Below, one piece after another: positions 10,655-18,537 of a stretch of 64,000 nt of DNA. A program made the position numbers and the translations under genes. The stretch comes from JBDTMT01 sp033764095. Its GTDB lineage: Bacteria > Desulfobacterota > Binatia > HRBIN30 > CADEER01. The notes beneath the pieces are model-generated. The model saw nothing but the letters and a program-made list of their open reading frames with translations, was not told the origin of the DNA and ran no database searches. Where the stretch lies: NCBI GenBank assembly GCA_033764095.1, contig JANRJF010000244.1:1-64000 (forward strand). Reading direction: 5' to 3'. Position 1 is the first letter of the stretch; the number at the start of each line of letters is the position of its first letter.

Positions 10655-10951
10655 ATGCCGCCGATGACGGACGCCGACGATGCCGCGGCGCCGGCCTCGG
10701 GGAGTTACTACCGCGGCATTATCAAGCGGCTGTTCGTCGGCGCTGGGAGCGGCGTGGTGCTGTCGGACACCGGGCGCGAAATTCCCTTCCTGGCCCCGCA
10801 CGTGCTGCTCACGGGTGCGGTCGATCGTTTTGCCAACCTGCGTGAAGGCATGCGGGTCGGCTTCGACGTCGGCTGGACGTCGCGTGGTCTGCGCGTCACC
10901 CTGCTGCACACCGGCGACGACGTGCAGGGCCCCGGCGGCGGCGCGGCCTGA
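10655..10951 (+). CDS. Small protein with a cold-shock-like OB fold
   Basis: A 98-residue protein starting at 10655 (or the in-frame ATG at 10664). Residues about 19-85 follow the cold-shock domain plan: YRGIIKRLFVGAGSGVVLSDTGREIPF resembles the G-x-IK-x-F...GFG-FI strand pair, and LREGMRVGFDVGWTSRGLRVTLL resembles the L-x-x-GQ-V-x-F-x-V...G-x-A-x-V ending. The RNA-binding aromatic residues of RNP1/RNP2 are mostly absent, so nucleic-acid binding is uncertain. It begins 4 nt after nuoG and is probably co-transcribed with it. I know no named family for it. Confidence 0.7.
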   Translation: MPPMTDADDAAAPASGSYYRGIIKRLFVGAGSGVVLSDTGREIPFLAPHVLLTGAVDRFANLREGMRVGFDVGWTSRGLRVTLLHTGDDVQGPGGGAA

Positions 10952-10955
10952 GGCT

Positions 10956-11324
10956 TCAGCCGGGGGCGAGCGCCAGCGAGGGCCGTCGCGCCCGCCAGTG
11001 CTGGAAGGCGCCGACGGCGGCCAGCAGCAGGCCGACGCCGGCGATCAGTCGACCACCGGTGGCGAGCACGGCGTAGAAGTCGCGCTTCGCGGTGGCGATG
11101 TCGGCGGCGCTCGGACCGCGGTGCAGCCCGTCCAGCACGCGCGCGTTGGTGCGTGGCGAGAGGCGACGGAAATCCGCCAGCGATCCGGAATCGATCGCCT
11201 GCGGCGCGGCGGCGCGGGCGGCGTACTCAGCCAGCTTCGAGTGGCTTACGGCCCAGTTGCCGACCCCGAGCACGACCAACACCAGACCGATCGGCAGGGC
11301 GGGATAGCGCCAGAAGAACCGCAC
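10956..11324 (-). CDS. Small two-helix membrane protein
   Basis: A 122-residue protein with two likely membrane helices, at about residues 9-26 (LPIGLVLVVLGVGNWAV) and 87-106 (ATGGRLIAGVGLLLAAVGAF). Between them is a soluble segment of about 60 residues rich in Ala and Arg. Both ends appear cytoplasmic because basic residues flank them. It faces the cold-shock-like gene tail to tail with only 4 nt between the stops. I do not recognise the family. Confidence 0.65.
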   Translation of the reverse strand: MRFFWRYPALPIGLVLVVLGVGNWAVSHSKLAEYAARAAAPQAIDSGSLADFRRLSPRTNARVLDGLHRGPSAADIATAKRDFYAVLATGGRLIAGVGLLLAAVGAFQHWRARRPSLALAPG

Positions 11325-11413
11325 GCGTCCGGGTTACCAGCCGCGCCGGGAGCCGACAAGGCGGACCCGGTTTGTAGTTTCGCCGAGGGGCGGTTAGGAC
11401 AGGCGGACCGCGC

Positions 11414-12403
11414 ATGACCGAGCGCACTGCTTCGTTGATCGAGCGCATGCTGGCCGGCGACCGGGTCGCCCTGGCCAAGCTCATGACGCGGGTGGAGAGC
11501 CGCGAGCCCGACACCGCGGCGATCATGAGCCGCGTGCATTCGCTCACCGGTCGGGCGCGGGTCGTCGGCATCACCGGCCCGCCCGGCGCCGGCAAGTCGA
11601 CGTTGGTGGATCGTCTGATCGGGGCGCTGCGGCAGCGCGATCTACGCGTGGGAGTCATCGCCGTCGATCCGTCCAGCCCGTTCTCCGGCGGGGCGGTGCT
11701 CGGCGACCGCATCCGTATGCAGAGCCACTATCTCGACGACGGCGTCTTCATCCGCAGCCTCAGCGCGCGCGGCAACGTCGGCGGCCTGGCACGGGCGGCG
11801 CGCGACCTGTCACGCCTGTTGGCGGCGTTTGGGCAGGACGTGGTCATCGTCGAGACCGTCGGGGTGGGGCAGAACGAGTTCGACATCATGCGGCTGGCGG
11901 ACACGGTGGTGGTCGTGCTGGTGCCGGAGGCCGGCGACACCATCCAGGCGATGAAGGCGGGCCTGCTGGAGATCGCCGACGTCTTCGTCGTCAACAAGGC
12001 CGACCGCGACGGCGCCGCGCGTATGAAGTCGGAGCTGGAGTTGATGCTGCAGTTGCGCCCGGCTGGGGCATGGAGCGTGCCGGTGCTGTTGACCGTCGCC
12101 TCGGAGGGACGCGGCATCGACGAGCTGCTCGGCGTGCTCGACGCGCATCACGCGCACCTGCGCGAGAGCGGCGATGGCGCGCGCCGCGCCGCGGCGGGGC
12201 GCCACGAGGAGCTGGTCGCCGCGTTGCGCGATGAGCTCGGCCGCCGCCTCGACCGCGGCCTGCGGCAGGGACCGCTCGCCGCGCTGGCCGCGTCGGTGCG
12301 CGACGGGCTGGTCGATCCCTACGCCGCGTTGCGCCAGATCCTGGCGGATCGCGCCTTGCTGGAGTCGGTGCTGGCGCCGTCGGGAGCGGACGATTCGCCA
12401 TGA
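11414..12403 (+). CDS. meaB: Acyl-CoA mutase-associated GTPase (MeaB/ArgK family)
   Basis: G3E-family P-loop GTPase that protects and reloads B12-dependent acyl-CoA mutases; 329 residues. The Walker A motif is GPPGAGKS (55-62), followed by IAVDPSSPFSGGAVLGDRIRM, the switch region SARGNVGGLARA, ETVGVGQNE and the guanine-specifying NKAD. These blocks are diagnostic of MeaB. The mutase subunits it would serve are encoded about 50 kb away in this window (61145-63193). Its stop overlaps the start of the phosphatase gene (ATGA). Confidence 0.95.
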   Translation: MTERTASLIERMLAGDRVALAKLMTRVESREPDTAAIMSRVHSLTGRARVVGITGPPGAGKSTLVDRLIGALRQRDLRVGVIAVDPSSPFSGGAVLGDRIRMQSHYLDDGVFIRSLSARGNVGGLARAARDLSRLLAAFGQDVVIVETVGVGQNEFDIMRLADTVVVVLVPEAGDTIQAMKAGLLEIADVFVVNKADRDGAARMKSELELMLQLRPAGAWSVPVLLTVASEGRGIDELLGVLDAHHAHLRESGDGARRAAAGRHEELVAALRDELGRRLDRGLRQGPLAALAASVRDGLVDPYAALRQILADRALLESVLAPSGADDSP

Positions 12404-13119
12404 GCGCCGGGCGCAGCTTCGTCATCGGCGACGTCCACGGCTGTCTCGACGAGGTCTGCCGACTGCTCGATGCGCTGGCGCCGACGAGTGACGATACGCT
12501 GTGCTGGTTGGGCGACTACCTGGACCGCGGTCCGGACCCGCGCGGCGTCGTCGAGCGCCTGATCCGGCTGCGCGGCGAGGGGCCGCGCTGCGTCTTCCTC
12601 AAGGGGAACCACGAGGACATGTTCCTCGCCTTCCTCGGCCTCGGCGGCCGGCACGGCGAGGCATTCCTGTGGAACGGCGGCGATGCGACGCTGGCCAGCT
12701 ACGGCCTCGACGGCATGAGCGGCGCGGCCTGTGCCGAGCGCCTGCCGCCGGCCCATCACGAGTTCCTGCGCAGCTTGCAGACGCACGCGCGCGTCGCCGG
12801 CTGCCTGTGCGTCCACGCCGGTGTGCGGCCGACGCGGCCGCTGAACGCCCAGCTGGAGGAAGACCTGTTGTGGATCCGCGAGGATTTCCTCGGCCATCCA
12901 CATCCGTTCGAGTGCACGGTGTTGTTCGGCCACACGCCGCACCGCGACGTGCTGCTCGATCTGCCGTACAAGGTCGGTCTCGACACCGGCCTGGTGTACG
13001 GCAATCGCCTCAGCTGCCTGGAGGTCGAGTCGAGCAGCCTGTGGCAGATCGAGCGCGGCGCGCGGCAGGTCACCAGGCGCGGGCTCGGCGCGGCGCTGCA
13101 GCGCGGCAACCCGGCTTGA
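12400..13119 (+). CDS. Serine/threonine protein phosphatase, PP2A type
   Basis: A 239-residue metallophosphatase. The signature motifs of the calcineurin-like fold are complete: GDVHG (residues 10-14), GDYLDRGPD, GNHEDMFL, then the later histidines in LCVHAGV and LFGHTPH. Length and spacing match bacterial PrpA/ApaH-like protein phosphatases that act on phosphoproteins or nucleoside polyphosphates. ApaH itself is longer, so a protein phosphatase is more likely. It overlaps meaB by 4 nt, so the two are translated together. Confidence 0.88.
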   Translation: MSAGRSFVIGDVHGCLDEVCRLLDALAPTSDDTLCWLGDYLDRGPDPRGVVERLIRLRGEGPRCVFLKGNHEDMFLAFLGLGGRHGEAFLWNGGDATLASYGLDGMSGAACAERLPPAHHEFLRSLQTHARVAGCLCVHAGVRPTRPLNAQLEEDLLWIREDFLGHPHPFECTVLFGHTPHRDVLLDLPYKVGLDTGLVYGNRLSCLEVESSSLWQIERGARQVTRRGLGAALQRGNPA

Positions 13120-13155
13120 CTTGCCGCGCCCCCATCCTCTAGCCCTCGCGGTCGT

Positions 13156-13232
13156 GGCGGCGTAGCTCAGGTGGCTAGAGCACGGGTCTCATAATCCCGG
13201 TGTCGAGTGTTCGAGTCACTCCGCCGCCACCA
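13156..13232 (+). tRNA. tRNA-Met (anticodon CAT)
   Basis: A full cloverleaf: acceptor stem GGCGGCG with CGCCGCC, D arm GCTC..GAGC, anticodon loop CTCATAA, T arm GAGTG-TTCGAGT-CACTC, discriminator A and an encoded CCA (13230-13232). The closing pair of the anticodon stem is a T-T mismatch. G1-C72 pairs, so this is not the initiator. The overall similarity is to elongator Met; a lysidine-modified tRNA-Ile(CAT) is the alternative. A T-rich stretch follows directly. TTGACT at 13116-13121 may be its -35 box. Confidence 0.92.
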
Positions 13233-13386
13233 TTTTTCCAGCGGTTGCGGCGCCCCGGCATCGATGGCGGTGCTGGGGCGTTCGCGCAGCAAAACGACGG
13301 GCTGATCATTTCGCACGTCGCGCGCCAGGCGGGAGGCGCAGGCCGCGGCGTCGAATAAAGCCGATCGCGACGCCGTCTCAGGGGAC

Positions 13387-13851
13387 GTGAACCGCCTAGC
13401 GAAACACGACCTCCCGAAGCGCCGAGTGGCTGCGCGGCTGCGCCGCATGGGTCTCTCGGTCCAGCCCGTCTCACCCGCAACCGGCTACGATCTGCTGATC
13501 AACGGCGAGACGCGCGTCACCCTGCGTGTGGCCTTTCCTGGGCTGCGCCGACACCGCGTCACCGTTGGTGGGCGCCGCTACCAGTACCGCTACCGCACCT
13601 GGCACTTCAACTTCCACCACCACGGCCGCCTGAAGGAACGCTACACCGACTTCTTCATCTGCCTCGGGGTGACGCCCGGCGAGCGCCAGAAGCAAGAGCT
13701 GTTCGTCATCCCCTGGGATGCGGTGACCGGCAAGACCTTCTCGCTGCATGGGGGCCGTACCGCCTACAAGGGTCGCTATGCCGCCTACCGCGACGCCTGG
13801 GAGTTGATCGCGCAGCCCGCTCCAGCGCACGCGCTACGCAGCGTCGCCTGA
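13387..13851 (+). CDS. Hypothetical protein, possible degenerate PD-(D/E)XK nuclease fold
   Basis: A 154-residue basic protein with a GTG start. The middle reads GYDLLINGETRVTLRVAF, then a Trp-His-Phe stretch, TDFFICLG and ELFVIPWDAVTG. This order (Asp on one strand, Glu then a basic residue on the next, then a hydrophobic D-x-F-x-I-C strand and an FVIP strand) resembles small PD-(D/E)XK endonuclease-like proteins, but the catalytic Lys would be replaced. No partner methyltransferase is present. It lies between tRNA-Met and the ribbon-helix-helix gene. The function is unknown and the fold assignment is tentative. Confidence 0.6.
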   Translation: MNRLAKHDLPKRRVAARLRRMGLSVQPVSPATGYDLLINGETRVTLRVAFPGLRRHRVTVGGRRYQYRYRTWHFNFHHHGRLKERYTDFFICLGVTPGERQKQELFVIPWDAVTGKTFSLHGGRTAYKGRYAAYRDAWELIAQPAPAHALRSVA

Positions 13852-14049
13852 GCGGGCAGCCAGCAGAACGGCTGGCGATCGCGCCTAGCAGTCAATCGGC
13901 ATCCGCCGCCGCGCGCGTGTCAGCAGCGCCGGCGGCAGCACTGCCTAGGCACGAACGAGGCGATTGTTGCCCGATCCCATGTAGTGGGGTAGGAAGACCT
14001 CCCGATTGTGCGGCCGACAGCGCCGCCAGAAACGCGAGGAGAGTCGACC

Positions 14050-14277
14050 ATGAAGCGGGATCTGAAGCTCGAGGACCTCAAGGAACGCAGCGAGATCGTG
14101 CCGATGCGGCTGTTGTCGGTGCGCGTGCCGGTGGATCTGATCCAGCGCATCGACGACGTCGTCGATCTGCTCAACGCCGGCAAGGGCGAGGTGGTGGTGG
14201 CACTGCTGAACGAGGGCCTCGGCCGGTACGACAAGGCCAAGGGCGGCGTGCGCAAGCGCGTCAAAGGCAAGCGCTGA
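14050..14277 (+). CDS. Small ribbon-helix-helix-like protein
   Basis: A 75-residue basic protein starting at the ATG at 14050, with CGAGGAGAG just upstream. The core LLSVRVPVDLIQRIDDVVDLLNAGKGEVVVALLNEGLGRYDKA has the strand-helix-helix spacing of MetJ/Arc DNA-binding proteins, followed by a basic tail (VRKRVKGKR). Such proteins are often antitoxins or autoregulators, but no toxin-like gene is beside it. It is flanked by tRNA genes. Confidence 0.6.
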   Translation: MKRDLKLEDLKERSEIVPMRLLSVRVPVDLIQRIDDVVDLLNAGKGEVVVALLNEGLGRYDKAKGGVRKRVKGKR

Positions 14278-14334
14278 GCGCGTCACACCCTTGGTTGCGT
14301 TGCGTCAGCAGGCCGTGTTAGCTGCCGCACGCAC

Positions 14335-14407
14335 GGCGGCGTACCCAAGTGGCTAAGGGAGAGGTCTGCAAAACCTCCATGCAGCGGTTCGAATCCGCTC
14401 GCCGCCT
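14335..14407 (+). tRNA. tRNA-Cys (anticodon GCA)
   Basis: Acceptor stem GGCGGCG pairs with CGCCGCC; the anticodon stem GAGGT/ACCTC is perfect around the CTGCAAA loop; the T arm AGCGG-TTCGAAT-CCGCT is intact; discriminator U73 is the identity base of tRNA-Cys. CCA is not encoded, unlike the nearby tRNA-Met. Confidence 0.94.
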
Positions 14408-14544
14408 CTTTCTCTCCCTCCCGGCGCGTTGAATCGCGCCACCGCGCCACGCTCGACCGGCATTGCGACGGTTGGCGTGGCGCCACGCCGGCGGGAATCG
14501 CGCCGGGGTTGGCCATGTTCATCACAGCCAACCCCGGCTGCAGG

Positions 14545-14617
14545 CTCCCCGGGCCGGACTCGAACCAGCGACCAATCGGTTAACAGCCGATTGCTCTACC
14601 AACTGAGCTACCGGGGA
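14545..14617 (-). tRNA. tRNA-Asn (anticodon GTT)
   Basis: On the minus strand the sequence begins TCCCCGG and pairs with CCGGGGA; D arm GCTC..GAGC; anticodon stem ATCGG/CCGAT around CTGTTAA; discriminator G73, as expected for Asn. CCA is not encoded. It lies opposite in direction to the other two tRNA genes. Confidence 0.94.
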
Positions 14618-14827
14618 TCACGCCTGGAGTCGCGTGACGCGGTTGCGTCAACGCGATCGCAGTCGGCTACCACACGGGTTTGACGCGGGCAAGCCAACGG
14701 CGGTCGTCGCGTGTCTGTCGCCGCGCGCGCGGCATGCTGGACGATGCGCGGGAGGCGACGTGTTCCCGCTGGGTTACGGGCGATCGACGGTGGCGGCGCG
14801 GTGTGCGAGAAGGCGCCGGTGAATCGC

Positions 14828-14857
14828 TTGACAGAAAATTTCGGAACGTATTTCAAT
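14828..14857 (+). promoter_or_regulatory. Candidate promoter of the secreted EF-hand protein
   Basis: TTGACA (14828-14833), an 18-base spacer and TTCAAT (14852-14857). The surrounding 30 bases are strikingly AT-rich for this genome. A leader of about 50 nt follows, with GAAGGGAG before the ATG at 14915. The 297 nt between tRNA-Asn and this gene hold nothing else I can identify. Confidence 0.5.
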
Positions 14858-14914
14858 GCAGGTAATCCAGTCGATAACGGCAACTTACCTCGGGCACGAA
14901 AGAAGGGAGCGTCC

Positions 14915-16255
14915 ATGAAGAGTCTTCTCTGGTTTGCCGCCGGGTGCGCTGCGCTGCTGTGCGTTGGCGCGCAAGCCCAGGCGCAGTGTGTCGGTGATTG
15001 TAATGGCGACGGTCAGGTGACGATCAACGAGTTGATCACCGGCGTGAACATCGCCCTCGGCAGCTCGCCGGTCAGTGCCTGTCCGTCGTTCGACGAGAAC
15101 GGCGACGGCGAGGTTTCGATCAACGAGCTGATCAAGGCGGTCAACATCGCGCTCGGCGCGCCGTGTGGCGGCGACGGGGTCTGCGGCGACGGCAACGTGA
15201 ACGTGCCGGGCGAAACCTGCGACGACGGCAACAACTTCGGTGGTGATGGCTGCGCGGCCAACTGCACCGAGGAGGATGCCCGCGCCGGTGTCTTCGACAG
15301 CACCAAGACCAAGGCGACGGTGCAGACGCAGGCCTTCCCGATCACGCTGAACATCTCGGGTCGCCAGACCTTCCGCACCGGCAAGGCGCGCGATACGGCC
15401 GTCACGACCAAGGAAGGTCCGTCGTTTGCGCCGGGCGAGATTCCGGTGGTGATCAAGTCCGAGGAGCTGCTGTTCGATCCGGTCAGCGTGCCGGGTCTGG
15501 TGTGCGCCTGCGTGCGCGGCGTCGACGTGCCGGAGTTTGGCCCGGGTGTCTCGGCTCGCGGCTCGATCGGCTGCGGCGATACCGGCCTGACCGACATCAG
15601 CTACCGGCTCATCCAGGACCACAACACGACGCCGGGGAGCCCGGGCAACAAGGCGCCGGGCGGCTCGCCGGACGACCCGGAGTGCGACAACGTCTCGCAG
15701 CTGCCGGGTGGCGTGACTGCCAACGCCTGCAAGGAGCAGACGGGCGAGAGCTGCAGCCTGCCGTCGAACCTGCACGGTGGCGTCTGCATCGGTCCGCGCA
15801 CGCTGACTCCGTCTGGCGGTACGGCGCCGCGCGGCTCGGCGATCATCCTCAACAACAGCTCGATCAGCCTGCTGCAGGACGCCGGCAACTGCGCCGAGAA
15901 GCGCAATCCGAATGGCTCGTGCACCTTCCCGCAGTACGGCCCCGACTGTAAGCCGTGCACGGCGGACGACGAGATCATGCAGGAGCCGAACCTGCTGCCC
16001 ACCACGACCGGCAGCTCCGAGGCTGCGGTCTATGACCTCAACAACGACGGCACCGGTGCCATCATGGACAAGGACCAGTCGTGCTTCGGCTCCCCCTGCC
16101 TGACCTCGGGCGAGGGCTCGGTGTTCGACTGCGAGGAGCTGGCGAACAACCCGACCGGCGGTCTGTCGGGCGGCTCGATCTCGGTGTCCTTCCCGGCCAT
16201 CGACTCGGCCACCATCGGCGACAACGTCACCACGACGGTGTTCTTCAACCAGTAA
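14915..16255 (+). CDS. Secreted protein with dockerin-like EF-hands and a DUF4215-type Cys repeat
   Basis: A 446-residue exported protein. A signal peptide (about 1-24, ending AQAQAQ) precedes two calcium-binding loops, CNGDGQVTINELITGVN and DENGDGEVSINELIKAVN, each an EF-hand loop plus helix as in type I dockerins. Next comes CGDGNVNVPGETCDDGNN..GDGCAANC, the Cys-rich DUF4215 repeat common in myxobacteria-like genomes. The remaining 330 residues are Cys-rich with Gly/Thr/Asn, likely beta-structured. I cannot name the function; surface or matrix attachment is a guess. It has its own promoter and a strong terminator, so it is monocistronic. Confidence 0.85.
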   Translation: MKSLLWFAAGCAALLCVGAQAQAQCVGDCNGDGQVTINELITGVNIALGSSPVSACPSFDENGDGEVSINELIKAVNIALGAPCGGDGVCGDGNVNVPGETCDDGNNFGGDGCAANCTEEDARAGVFDSTKTKATVQTQAFPITLNISGRQTFRTGKARDTAVTTKEGPSFAPGEIPVVIKSEELLFDPVSVPGLVCACVRGVDVPEFGPGVSARGSIGCGDTGLTDISYRLIQDHNTTPGSPGNKAPGGSPDDPECDNVSQLPGGVTANACKEQTGESCSLPSNLHGGVCIGPRTLTPSGGTAPRGSAIILNNSSISLLQDAGNCAEKRNPNGSCTFPQYGPDCKPCTADDEIMQEPNLLPTTTGSSEAAVYDLNNDGTGAIMDKDQSCFGSPCLTSGEGSVFDCEELANNPTGGLSGGSISVSFPAIDSATIGDNVTTTVFFNQ

Positions 16256-16286
16256 GCCGACCGCCGCGATGGCGGTCTGAACCAGC

Positions 16287-16322
16287 GGGGGGTGATGCGA
16301 AAGCATCACCCCCCTTTCTTTT
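16287..16322 (+). terminator. Intrinsic terminator after the EF-hand protein gene
   Basis: A perfect 12-bp stem, GGGGGGTGATGC (16287-16298) with GCATCACCCCCC (16303-16314), a GAAA tetraloop and the tail TTTCTTTT. It lies 32 nt after the stop codon. Confidence 0.95.
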
Positions 16323-16372
16323 GCGTTCGGTCGGAAGGTGGCGCGGCGCGATGCGCCGCACGCCACACGGCC

Positions 16373-17035
16373 TTACGGCAGGATCAACGCCGAGCGCAGC
16401 CGCGCGTCGAGGAACCCGACCAGGTCGCGCAGACTGGGCGCACTGATCTCGTGCCCCATCGGATACTCGCGGTAGGTCACGTCGGCGCCGAGCTGGCGCA
16501 GCCGCTCCACCGATTCGCGCCCGCGCGCCACCTCGATCAGCTCGTCATCGGCGCCGTGCTGCACCAGTACGGGTAGGCCGTCGAGGCGCGGGGCGTTCGA
16601 CGGGTCGAAGAGACCGGGCGCGAACCAGGTGGAGAGCGCCGCGACGGCTGCCAACCGCAGGCGCGGACGCAGCGCCTGCGCGTAGGCCATGACGCCGCCC
16701 TGGCTGAAGCCGAGCAGGGCGACGCGGTCGGGGTTGATCGGATAGCGCCGCAGGCTGGCGTCGACGAAGCCGTCGAGCGCGGCGGTGGCGCGTGCGAACG
16801 CCACCGGGTCGGGCGGCGCACCCATGGTGATCGGAAACCAGCCGTAGCCGGTCATGCCGCCACCGATCGGCACCTCGATCGGCCCCTGCGGACAGAGCAC
16901 CAGGTAGTTGCCGCCGCCGAGGTGCGGCGCCAGGCCGAGCAGGTCGAGCGCATTGGCGCCCCAGCCGTGCAGAGCGAAGACAGTGGGATGCGGCCCGTCG
17001 CCGCTCGGTTCGTGGAGCGCGTGCACCAACTGCAT
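16373..17035 (-). CDS. Phospholipase/carboxylesterase-type alpha/beta hydrolase
   Basis: A 220-residue hydrolase. The fold shows FALHGWGANALDL near the N terminus, the nucleophile elbow GFSQGGVMA, the acid in LVQHGADDELI and the final histidine in PMGHEIS, the complete Ser-Asp-His triad of the abhydrolase_2 family. These enzymes cleave carboxylic esters or thioesters of small substrates. It is the last gene of a leftward four-gene operon; its ATG overlaps the kinase stop (TGATG). It may de-esterify the substrate or product of the sugar pathway upstream, which is inference. Confidence 0.88.
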   Translation of the reverse strand: MQLVHALHEPSGDGPHPTVFALHGWGANALDLLGLAPHLGGGNYLVLCPQGPIEVPIGGGMTGYGWFPITMGAPPDPVAFARATAALDGFVDASLRRYPINPDRVALLGFSQGGVMAYAQALRPRLRLAAVAALSTWFAPGLFDPSNAPRLDGLPVLVQHGADDELIEVARGRESVERLRQLGADVTYREYPMGHEISAPSLRDLVGFLDARLRSALILP

Positions 17036-18531
17036 CAGACCGACAGTCCTTCCATGGTTGCGTACAGCTCGCACCACTTGGCGTAGGTGCTGTCGAGCGC
17101 CGCGCGCCGCCCGGTGTCGGGATGCACCTCGGTGTGCGCGCACATGGCGCGCGCTGCCGCGGCCAGATCCCCATAGGCGCCGCTGCCGGCGGCCACCAGC
17201 ATGGCGCAGCCGAGGCCGGTGCTCTGCGGTTCGACCGCGCGGCGGATCGGCACGCCGACGCAGTCGGCGGCCCACTGCATCAGCAGATCGTTGCGCGACA
17301 TGCCGCCGCCGGCGATCAAGGTCGTGACGGTGCGGCCGGTGACCGCCTCGATCTGCGCCAGGTTGGCGCGCAGTGCGTAGGCGATGCTCTCGAAGAAGGC
17401 GCGCAGCAGGTCGCCGGCAGTCGGGCGCAGTTGCAGGCTCGGGAAGCGGAAGAACACGCCGCCGGGCATGTCGGGCCGCATCTTGGTCAGGTCGAAGACG
17501 CGCGGTCCGATGAAGCTGTACGTCCCGCCGGCCTGCGCGGCCGCCGCCAGCAGGTTGGCGCGAGCATGCCGGTCCGCCCCGTCCGGCACCAGCAGATCGA
17601 GCAGCCACAGGTACGCGTCACCGGTGCTGCCGAGATTCGACTCCAGGACCCAGCGCTCCGGCACGACGTGCAGCCCCGCCCACAGGTTGGCGCGCGGATC
17701 GAACAGGGGACGATCGACGACCAGCTGGATCGGACTGGTGGTGCCGAGCACGACGGCGACGTCGTCGACCTGCAGCGCGCCGGCGCCGAGCAGCGCGCAC
17801 TGCGTATCGGCGCCGCCGGTGAACACCGGCGTGCCTTCGAGGAGCCCAGTCTGCGCGGCCGCCGCCGCATGCACGGCGCCGACGCGCGTGCCGGAGGCGA
17901 AGACGGGCGGCAACACTGCGGCGGGAATCTCGAACTGCGCCAGGATCTCCTCCGACCAGGCGCGCGTGCGCACGTCGAACAGCATCGACTCGGTGGCGTT
18001 GGATGGCTCGGTGCTGGCGACGCCCGACAGCCGAAAGGTCATCCAGTCGTTGATCATCAGCAGCCGCGCCGCCGGCGTGCCGCCCCGCTTGCGGTACCAG
18101 AGATAGCGCGCCAGCGGGAAGATGAACGGCGCCGAGTGGCCGGTGATCTCGTAGAGGCGCTCGCCGCCGAGCGCGCCGAGCACCTCGATGCCTTCCATGA
18201 AAGCGCGGCTGTCGAGGTTGGGACCGGCGTAGAGCTCGCGGCCGTCGGCGTCGAGCAGGACGCACCCCTCGCGCTGGCTGGTGGTCGCGACGCCGACGAT
18301 GTCGGCCGCGGCGACCCCGCAATCGGCCAGCGCGGCGCGCGTGCAGCGCGTCAGGATGGTCCAGAACTGCGCCGGATCGAAGGCGTACTCCTTCACCACC
18401 GGCAGGTCGGGATTGGCGACGACGGTGTAGTCCCAGCGCTCGGCCCGCAGCGCCAGCAGGCGTCCGGCGAGGTCGAAGACGGAGCACTTCGCGCCGCCCG
18501 TACCGGCGTCGAGAACGGCGATCGCCGGCAT
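17035..18531 (-). CDS. FGGY-family carbohydrate kinase
   Basis: ATP-dependent sugar or polyol kinase, 498 residues. The N-terminal actin-like ATPase domain begins AIAVLDAGTGGAKCSVFD (phosphate-binding loop), with TTSQREGCVLLD matching the FGGY_N region. The C-terminal domain shows FTGGADTQCALLGAGAL, VLGTTSP and the FGGY_C signature LIAGGGMSRNDLLMQWAADCVGVPI. The GGADTQ block resembles xylulose kinases and AI-2 (LsrK-like) kinases. The substrate is unknown. It lies between a 2-hydroxyacid dehydrogenase and an esterase, under a TetR regulator, which suggests catabolism of a sugar acid or polyol. Confidence 0.9.
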   Translation of the reverse strand: MPAIAVLDAGTGGAKCSVFDLAGRLLALRAERWDYTVVANPDLPVVKEYAFDPAQFWTILTRCTRAALADCGVAAADIVGVATTSQREGCVLLDADGRELYAGPNLDSRAFMEGIEVLGALGGERLYEITGHSAPFIFPLARYLWYRKRGGTPAARLLMINDWMTFRLSGVASTEPSNATESMLFDVRTRAWSEEILAQFEIPAAVLPPVFASGTRVGAVHAAAAAQTGLLEGTPVFTGGADTQCALLGAGALQVDDVAVVLGTTSPIQLVVDRPLFDPRANLWAGLHVVPERWVLESNLGSTGDAYLWLLDLLVPDGADRHARANLLAAAAQAGGTYSFIGPRVFDLTKMRPDMPGGVFFRFPSLQLRPTAGDLLRAFFESIAYALRANLAQIEAVTGRTVTTLIAGGGMSRNDLLMQWAADCVGVPIRRAVEPQSTGLGCAMLVAAGSGAYGDLAAAARAMCAHTEVHPDTGRRAALDSTYAKWCELYATMEGLSV

Positions 18532-18537
18532 GGACGG

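Noticed and set aside
14050..14277. The ribbon-helix-helix gene as half of a toxin-antitoxin pair.
   Set aside because: No toxin-sized gene is adjacent; it is flanked by tRNA genes and a gene that ends 200 nt upstream.
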